Part shown: one piece after another, positions 43,320-50,024 of the stretch | How positions within the stretch are numbered: the stretch's first letter is position 1 | Layout: every line of letters begins with the position of its first letter | NCBI RefSeq assembly: GCF_001949145.1 | Contig: NW_019091594.1 | Location: forward strand, 312,899-362,922 | Origin: Acanthaster planci | Lineage: Eukaryota; Echinodermata; Asteroidea; Valvatida; Acanthasteridae | Length of the DNA stretch: 50,024 nt | Reading direction: 5' to 3' | Made by a program: the position numbers and the translations under genes | The notes under the pieces: generated by a model | Database searches by the model: none | What the model saw: only the letters and a program-made list of their open reading frames with translations | What the model was told of the DNA's origin: nothing

Positions 43320-45275
43320 TTAACCGTTTTCAAAAGATATAAAACTGCCACAAAGTGCTTGCCGACTACATTGACCTAAAGTACAAATCTCAGAATATGG
43401 CGGGCATGACGTTTTGATCCTAGCTGAATCTTTGTCAAAGGCAAAATGACAAGTGGACAGGACGAAAAGCAAACAGAGAATCAAGTAAGCATGGATGATT
43501 GCAAGAGGACAAAAGGAAAGGTCAAGAAAGCTGCAGGCTGGATAAAGGGGCAAGGGATGAAGGGATTGTAAGAAAGGCATGGTTGAACAACAAAGGAATG
43601 TAAGGTGGGAAGAGATTAAAGAAGAAGTACCATGGATGGAACTGGACCCAAAGTGGGAGGGGGTATTATCTGCAGACAAAAGAGAGGGAAAGAAAAGAGT
43701 GTTAATTACTAGTTTCCCTCTTGGATGTTCGGGCCATAGTGTTGTATGGTGCGGAGGCGTTTGATCCAAAGCTTCTCCCTGTTGAAGCGAACAGCATCTT
43801 TACGGTAACAAGTGATTCTGTGCCCTGTAATATCATGTTAGACACAGAACGGTTATGAAGGTCGAGGTGGTGGCCTACAGAGGTATCTAGTCATTTGGTG
43901 TTGACCGTAGATATATGTGGCCTGATAGAAACGCTTCTTGAGAGTGTTCTTAGTCTCTCCAACATACTGAATACTGCACACCCTGCAAGAGATAAAATGT
44001 ATGACATTAGAAGAGTTACATGTACATGTACACGTGATAGTGCCTTTGGTTCTGTGGGTGGTACCCGAGGAGTGTCCCAAGAATATCTGATTCCAGGACA
44101 TGGTTCTTGCAAACAACACATCTGTTAGAATCAAACTTGAACATGTCTTGCTGAAAGGGGGGTGAAGTATCCAAGGGGGCACCTCTGCCCAAATGATAAG
44201 GTCCAGGAGGTTGCGGGGATGCCTGTAGGCCACAAGTGGGTGTCTGGGATGGCACTAGCTAAGCGGTCTGAAGTGTGCAGGATATGATGATTGTCGTAGA
44301 TTATTTTGCGGAGGGGAGGAAGACAAGGATGAAAAGTGGTGACCAAGGGAACCCTGGGGACTGTTTCTTCACGGGGGGGGGTCTTCTCCTTGAGTGCAAG
44401 ACTTCTAGGGACGGAGCGGGCCCTATTGCTAGAGCATTGAACCTGGTGATAGCTGTGCCCCATTGCATTCAAATGCCTCTTCAGTTCCTGTGTATGACGG
44501 GAGAAATCTCAGCCCGAGTGCTTGGCTGTATACCAGTCTTGCTATGTCTTGGGTGACAACTGGATGAGTGAAGATACTGATGGGTATCTGTGGGCTTGGA
44601 ATACAGGTCAGTAGTCACGAGGTTGTTCTCCTTCCGGATACTTACATCAAGAAAGTTTGCCTGATGGAGGGAATATTTCGAAGTGAACTTAATTGTCCTG
44701 TGGAAAGAATTGATATGGTTAATGCAGATGCTAGACTGCCACTGTCACTGGTCCAGATGAAAAATACACCATCAATGTATCTCCACCAGATCTAAGGGCG
44801 GCATGGTGCTGAAGTAAGCATGTGCTCTTCAAGGTTACCCATGAAGAGGCAAGCAAAGGAGGGAGCCATACGGGTGCCCATAGCCATGCTATTGGTATGT
44901 ACCTGTAGATAGTGTTTGCCCATGAAGGAGAAATATTCTTCTTGGTTTGTACAAGTTTCATAAGTGTCGCGACATCACTGATGGGGGGAGTTGTGTGTCC
45001 GCTCTTCATGAGAGCAGAACAGCAGGCACGAATACCTTCTTCATGGGGAATGTTGGTATAGAGAGAAGAAACATCAATGGTGCCAATGATGGCTTCGCTG
45101 GGAATCTGGTTCTTGATGTCTTCCAGCTTACAAAGGAAATCTGGCATGTCGTGGATATATGATGGGGTCTGTGGAACAAGGGGTTTCAGAAAAGTGTCAA
45201 TGAACAATGTGCTCAGTGGGCGATCCATTACCAGAAACAAAGGGCCTCCCTGGATTTCCTGCCTTGTGGATCTCT
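43320..45275 (-). mobile_element. Penelope-like element with reverse transcriptase and GIY-YIG endonuclease (decayed)
   Basis: On the minus strand from about 45270: GNPGRP, FIDTFLKPLVPQTPSYIHD, IGTIDVSSLYTNIPHEEGI (RT core), then [16 protein letters not shown]-like residues after frameshift. The catalytic box reads RYIDG at about 44770 instead of RYIDD. Farther on (44233-43900): QDMFKF-, CVVCKNHV and ESDI, then CTCTCNSSNVIHFISCRVC and IQYVGETKNTLKKRFY, the GIY-YIG nuclease core with its Cys cluster. The frame ends near 43710 at LWIKRLRTIQ and a stop. The 3' tail runs to about 43320. Truncated at the 5' end, with frameshifts and one catalytic Asp lost. Confidence 0.85.
43408..43438 (-). ncRNA. 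Degenerate hammerhead-like core in Penelope 3' tail
   Basis: Minus strand TTGACAAAGATTC, AGCTA, GGATCAAAACGTC. GATTC/GGATC can pair as stem II with one G-U, between a CTGANGA-like string (here TTGACAA) and a GAAAC-like string (here AAAAC). Hammerhead motifs are known in Penelope-like elements, but this copy lacks invariant core bases and should be inactive. Confidence 0.3.
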
Positions 45276-45831
45276 CTTAACCATTTTGATTTTTCCATTT
45301 ATTGGTACGTTTAATTCATAAATTCCTTTAGTCCTTTTCTTCTGAAGTCAAATATTGGTGTGTGAGGCCCTATTAATCCAGTATCCCGCGACATTTATCA
45401 CTGGTTTAGTTACAGGGCTTTTGGTTTTGGTTGTTTTTGCGAGTTCCCCCTTAGTATGCCATTTTTCCCCGTTTGCAGGAATCATGCATCCTGCACATAT
45501 ACCTATTATAGCAATGCATTTCTGTGGTAAGATCCATGATTCACAGCTCTGCGAGTTCATCCCAATATTTAAAAGGGGATTGCTTCTTAATATGCCAGGG
45601 CATTGTTATATTTGATTAACATATTCATAACAGAATATTAGCTGTTTCCCTTTTAATTACATGCATCACTTTGATTTGATTTTGTGATTTACTTTGGATT
45701 TTTCTTCCTTCTTCTTTGTTTCTTTGTAGCTACTGTAACCGACCCTTTCTTAATATACATTATGAATGAATAAATACATATATTGTAGCCACTGGAAAAG
45801 AACATTTTGTCGTTACATTATATTTCCAAAT
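45276..45831. other. No gene supported; possible LINE tail
   Basis: The 45700-45790 stretch (ATTATGAATGAATAAATACA) looks like a plus-strand LINE 3' tail, but no coding is attached. The short open frame at 45348-45615 has no motif. Confidence 0.3.
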
Positions 45832-46083
45832 AGGTCACTTGGGAGACATTTTGTGGTAAATTTTTCAACATTAGGGAGACATCGGTCATTTCAATGTCTC
45901 CCTAATGCTCCAACTATCAAAAGGAGGAAAATTTTTAATGTCCACATTTTAATAGATGATTAGGGTCTGAGAGAGAAACATGCAACGTTTGGTTAAGATC
46001 AGATTAGGGAATATTGAATTATGGGATGGTAAAGTTTGAAAGATTTTGTGCACGTTCCTATGGGAGTGTCTCCCAAGTGACCC
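45832..46083. mobile_element. 252-bp nested inverted-repeat element
   Basis: Outer inverted repeats GGTCACTTGGGAGACA (45833-45848) and its exact inverse (46067-46082). Inside is a perfect 14-bp stem CATTAGGGAGACAT/ATGTCTCCCTAATG (45869-45882, 45894-45907) with an 11-base loop. GGGAGACA is thus present four times in two orientations. Non-coding, MITE-like. Target duplication unclear. Confidence 0.75.
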
Positions 46084-46199
46084 ATTTTCAGTAATTTGCA
46101 TTATTATTATTTAAAAATACAGATTGGATACATCATTCAACAATCTGGTCAAGTATGGGATGGGACTATTTTCAAATCTATTTGTAGAGCCTTGATGGT

Positions 46200-47190
46200 T
46201 GTCAAGCCGATGTTAAAGTCATGGCATGGCGTACACGTATACTAGATTTTTGGAACCAGACAGAAAACTTGTTCGAATGATAATTTAGAACACAAGTGTT
46301 TCCTTCTTTCACTCAAAAAACCAAGGCCTGTTCATAATTACAATAGTTTCTACCAAGTATTATGCCACAAATGCATCTTTGGATTGATTCCAGCTGGTAA
46401 GACTGTGCTACTATCAATGATGAATGCCAGACGGGGACAGAATATATTCCATTATTGGTCGGACATAAACTCTTATACACAGTAACCAACTCATCTTTAG
46501 TTAATCTAGCAAGTTTGAGTTTGTGAAGTATATAAAGAGTTTATAATTAATCTTACTGACAATATCAGTTATGTGGCCATCCCATTTTAGATTGCTCTGA
46601 AGAAAGATCCCTAAAAGTGGTTCTAGAAACATTTGGTAATTGAACAACAGCGATTGAATAATAAGTCTCAGGTTGGTTTTTCCTGCCAAAATATACCAGT
46701 AATATTTGACATTTAGTAGGGTTTAGAGAAAACCCACTACTCTTTGACCAGTCATAAAATTGGTTGAGATCAAGTTGCAGGCAGCTCTCATTACTAAACA
46801 AACGGTTTTTACTCAGAGTCAAATCGTCCACATATTTCCAACAACTACATGTATTATGGCACGATTCAAGAGCATTGTTTATGCAAACATAAGAAATTAA
46901 TGGACCAAGTTTGGTACCTTGGGGAACTCCCCCAGAGAGTTTGCCAATCAGAAAAAAAGACTGCTTATATCTGACCCTTTGCTTACATTCCGTTTACAAG
47001 GAAACTAACAATCCGCTTAATGAAGGCTGGGGAGACCCCAAGTTTAAGAAGTCTATTTATGGCTACTTTAAGGTCAATGGTATCAAATGCCTTACTGAAG
47101 TCAGTCAGTATTACAGTATTCATATTATCACATTTGTTCACACTAGAAATTAAGTGATGGTATACAGTCCATTTCATAAGTTAGGTTTCC
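46200..47190 (-). mobile_element. CR1-group LINE reverse transcriptase relic with YVDD box
   Basis: Reading down from 47177: ISSVNKCDNMNTVILTDFSK, then AFDTIDLKVAINRLLKLGV; LSGGVPQGTKLGP at about 46925; KYVDDLTLS at about 46835; FYDWSKSSGFSLNPTKCQIL; LGIFLQSNLKWDGHI; and WHSSLIVAQSYQLESIQRCI at about 46420. The motif order is complete from RT domain 3 to the C-terminal region. The YVDD box and GVPQGTKLGP variant mark a distinct family from the two other LINE RTs here. It has frameshifts at about 46985, 46910 and 46640 and no endonuclease; dead 5'-truncated copy. Confidence 0.85.
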
Positions 47191-47225
47191 ATATCAAGCG
47201 GCTCAAAAGCCATGATTATTAAGCC

Positions 47226-47470
47226 GCTCAATGCCGACTGAGTCCATGCTCAATGTCCACTCAATGTCCACTTGATGCCTGCTCGAATCCTGCTTGATGC
47301 GTGCTCGAATCCTGCACGATCTCTACTCCATTTGCACCTAATCCTCACTTGATTCTCACTCGATCTCTGCTCAATCACTGCTCGGTTCCTTCTTGATCCA
47401 AACTCATTCACTGCTTGATGTGCCGTCACAGGCAGCTCGATACAATCCACTTGATTCACGCTTGATGCAG
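47226..47470. repeat. Degenerate array with an 11-bp period
   Basis: At least 18 consecutive units of 11 bp from 47226 to 47423, consensus about RCTYGATNCCT (for example GCTCAATGTCC, ACTCAATGTCC, ACTTGATGCCT, GCTCGAATCCT). After an interruption two or three more units occur to about 47470. No unit-length indels are seen in the core although the units are quite divergent. Confidence 0.85.
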
Positions 47471-48339
47471 ATTTCAGATAGGAATCTGCCGGGGCAAGCC
47501 AGCCAGCCAGCCACGTGTGCAAGCGGAGCAGCGCTCCAGGAGAGAGGACAAGGCAGTCATGTTTTCATTGGTTGCCATTTACATGTACATTGTCTTTACT
47601 CACTTGTTGGAAATTATTGAAACCAGTCCAGAGTGACTGAATAGATTTGTAAATGTACTGTAAGTACTGTTCACACCTCACAAATCATGTTGTGTATCTG
47701 TTCGTTTTTGTCTTTTATGGTTGCACAGTCCATGTTGTTTATTATTTAACTAGCTATTTGGTAACTGTTAAAAAAATTAACTGCATCATATGGCCCATCC
47801 AGCAGGGATAGTTGGACACTAGTAATCCAGCCCTCCAAAATTGTTGATTTCAAGGACTTAAAAAAGTTTGGGTTTAATGACAACTCTCGCTTGGAGATTA
47901 CATACTGAAAGTAGCATAGACCATAATGTTTGGCACTTTGAATTTTTGCTTCAAACGTTTATGCAGGGGGCAATATTTTACCTCCAATTTCACAGTATAC
48001 CTGCTGAAAGTTCTGATAAAATTTTGTTTTAGCATGATTTTCCAATTTTTTCGGAAATGCAAATGAACTCTTAAAAGCACCCCCAATTTTATGATTTACT
48101 AGAATTCATCAATTCTATAGATCTTTTTGTTTTTTGTGGGATATTCTGAGATTTTTGGGGGATGCCGGGTAGGGGAAAATTAGCTGAATTGCCTAATTTC
48201 CGGACATGGTTGTGTTTGAATTTCAGACAAAATTTAACGACATTGCTTACTCTGTACTTGGTTGGTTTCCTCCTGAAACATCCTCTAAGGATCTTAACTA
48301 GGAGGTCACGAGACGGGTCGACATCTAAGTCTCAGTCAT
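47471..48339. other. No gene supported
   Basis: AT-rich, with short frames only. Nothing recognised. Confidence 0.4.
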
Positions 48340-49660
48340 GACGTACATGTACATGTTATTATAGTAGTTCTGTATAAAGGTCACATGCGCCACAGAATCA
48401 GCGATGTGTTTGGGCAGGTCAATCCATAATTGAAAATTGAAAAAAAAAAATCCTTAAAAACAGTTGTCTATGGTATGTTGAACATATGTGTTATTATTCC
48501 CCTTTTTGGATCTGTGCAACTTTGGCTGGAGATAGTCTGAAGCATCGATGTCAATGACTTGATTGATGATCTTGTAGGGTTAAGTCATCTGGTGAGTTTC
48601 CCTTCTGCCAGTTACCTTCTCCCATCCAAGAGACGATAACATGTTGGAGACACTACTCTTCTTTGAGTAATCTCTGTGAACAAAGCGTGCTGCCCTGCAA
48701 TGAATTCTCTCAATGATGTCTGATGACAGATTTTATATGGGTTCTAACAGTGGTTGGATGAGTGTAAGGTATAACCTTTCTTTGACCTCTTTAGAGCTCA
48801 AGTTAAAATTTTGTTTGATGAAGTTGAGGACTCTTGTTGCCTTTCTAACAGCATACTGTGTCTGATTTTCCTATCCTAAATCATTTTGAAATAGTATCCC
48901 AAGGTACGTGAACTCCTTTGTTGCTTTAAGACCCACACCATTCATCGCATAAGAGGGTTTTTACAAGGGTTGCTTTAATGAGAAACTCACTTAGTTTTCC
49001 ATTTACTAATAATAAATTTCATACCCCAAGTACATGTATAAGCCCATCTAATGAGGTTGTCAGGGTCGGCCTGCAGAAATCTCTCATCTTCATTTGAACT
49101 AATCTGGTGATATACTGTATGAAGCAGTTGTCAGCAAATAGCCTTCTTACTCCCTTCGCAGCAGATTGGATGTCATCGCTAAAAACAAGAAACAAGTGCG
49201 GGAAAACACAGTCCCCTCTGGCACCCCGCTGACAACTTTATGCCAACTAGAAAATTCACCATTGACAACAACTCTCTGCAACCGGTTATTTAGAAATGCA
49301 GGGATCCATTTCTTTATCTTGCCTCTGATGCCATAATGGTCCATCTTATGGAGGAGTTTCTGGTGTGATACTATTACTACATCAAAAGCCTTTGAAAAAT
49401 CCAGTATTACTACATCAGTGTTAAAAGATTGTTGGAAAATGTGTGTAAGGATTGGGGCAATTTCATCCACAGCCCATACACGGGCTCTATTTGGTATTTG
49501 GTCAGGCGCAGCTGCTTTGGAAACATCCACTGATTTAAGCAACTTCAGAACACCTTCCACAGACACATGTACCTCGTTGTCAGGCATATCTGGGTAACTA
49601 CTGTCACGTAGAAATGGCACCTGCGACACCTCATTTCTGGTGTAGATGGTACTAAATTGG
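48340..49660 (-). mobile_element. LINE reverse transcriptase relic with internal deletion
   Basis: The minus frame starts near 49629 with PDNEVHVSVEGVLKLLKSV, ILTHIFQQSF, then jumps directly to DVVILDFSKAFDVV at about 49425, skipping the usual 100 or so residues between. HYGIRGKIKKWIPAFLNNRL and GVPEGTVFS follow. The catalytic box reads FADNC at about 49135 instead of FADDC. Farther on, FTYLGILFQNDLG, RVLNFIKQNFNLSSKEV, RIHCRAARFVHRDYSKKSSV and a C-terminal IDLPKHIADSV region near 48400 are recognisable. Multiple stops and frameshifts. It has lost a catalytic Asp. Confidence 0.85.
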
Positions 49661-50002
49661 TTTCCTAGAGCCTAAGCTTTCTCCTTGTCTTTGGTTATAT
49701 CAACATCCTTTACCTTGAGGACCTGGGCACCAGAATTATTTCTATGTTGGGATTTACACGTACATGTAACACATGTATGTATTGCCAGAACTTCTTGGGG
49801 TCACCAGCAGATGTCATGGCTTCCACGTGGGCTCGATGAGATTTGCAGAGTTCTTGGTCAACATACATGTATCTGTGGATAGTTTTGGACTTTTTTCAAA
49901 GGAGAATTTATTCCAGATTTCTCAGCAAGAACATAAAATCTTTCTTTTTTCCTGGTAAGACGCAAAAGGTGAGTTGACAACCATCTTGGCCTAATTTTCC
50001 CT
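49661..50002. other. No gene supported
   Basis: This may contain the further upstream part of the LINE, but no motif was found. Confidence 0.35.
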
Positions 50003-50004
50003 TT

Positions 50005-50024
50005 AATCATTTCATGCCGCGGCA
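50005..50024 (+). repeat. Dispersed repeat R1, copy 3 (cut by window end)
   Basis: TTTAATCATTTCATGCCGCGGCA-like start, matching the first 20 or so bases of R1 at 1104 and 22086. Only the beginning is present. Confidence 0.5.

Noticed and set aside
43579-43764. Plus-strand open frame in the Penelope tail
   Set aside because: It is antisense to the end of the Penelope-like element and has no independent support.
47250-47522. 90-codon minus-strand frame across the 11-bp array
   Set aside because: The open frame follows from the 11-bp period (33 bp gives 11 codons) and divergent units without stops; no protein motif.

Overview
This window is animal (metazoan) nuclear DNA, not bacterial. It has no operons or dense open frames. 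It does have short exons bounded by GT/AG splice sites on the minus strand, many decayed retrotransposons, MITE-like inverted-repeat elements, minisatellites and one assembly gap (22333-22905). The very frequent palindromic octamer TACATGTA, the LINE family with a 2A-like motif and the Penelope-like elements suggest a marine invertebrate such as an amphioxus, echinoderm, hemichordate or mollusc. The species cannot be fixed from the sequence alone.

The one host gene I can support is on the minus strand and runs through most of the window, from 42220 down to 1926. Eight exons of 55-165 bp each have consensus splice sites, and their phases join into one open frame of about 265 codons. It encodes a Lys/Glu/Gln-rich, mostly coiled-coil protein. 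From memory its N-terminal part lines up without gaps with vertebrate CCDC175. The name is an inference; the exon chain is seen directly. The first exon or exons and the 3' exons are missing, so this is an internal segment.

The introns, up to 12 kb long, are filled with mobile-element debris. From left to right: a LINE 3' end (3.2 kb); an endonuclease-type LINE split by a small inverted-repeat transposon (about 4-7.1 kb); a 214-bp inverted-repeat element (14.7 kb); a Myb/SANT-like terminal exon with a poly(A) signal (20.9 kb); tandem and templated duplications (19.9-21.6 kb); a Harbinger-type MITE cut by the gap (22.2 kb); a CR1/L2-like reverse transcriptase relic (24.7-26.0 kb) followed by a minisatellite flanked by inverted copies of a piece of that relic; a BED-like transposase remnant (27.1 kb); a low-complexity region with repeated GCTCCCC motifs (31 kb); a cluster of TGTCACATGGACAGA motifs (32.5-33.3 kb); a small coding remnant with an in-frame TGA (34.5 kb); a LINE whose ORF begins with a 2A-like motif (36.5-38.2 kb); an L2-like reverse transcriptase relic (40.3 kb); and a Penelope-like fragment (41.4-42.0 kb).

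Upstream of the first recognised exon (42.2-50.0 kb) lie a complete Harbinger-type MITE, a second Penelope-like element on the minus strand with reverse transcriptase and GIY-YIG domains, a 252-bp nested inverted-repeat element, two more LINE reverse transcriptase relics and an 11-bp-period array. No autonomous element looks intact. Most reverse transcriptases carry stops, frameshifts or lost catalytic residues.
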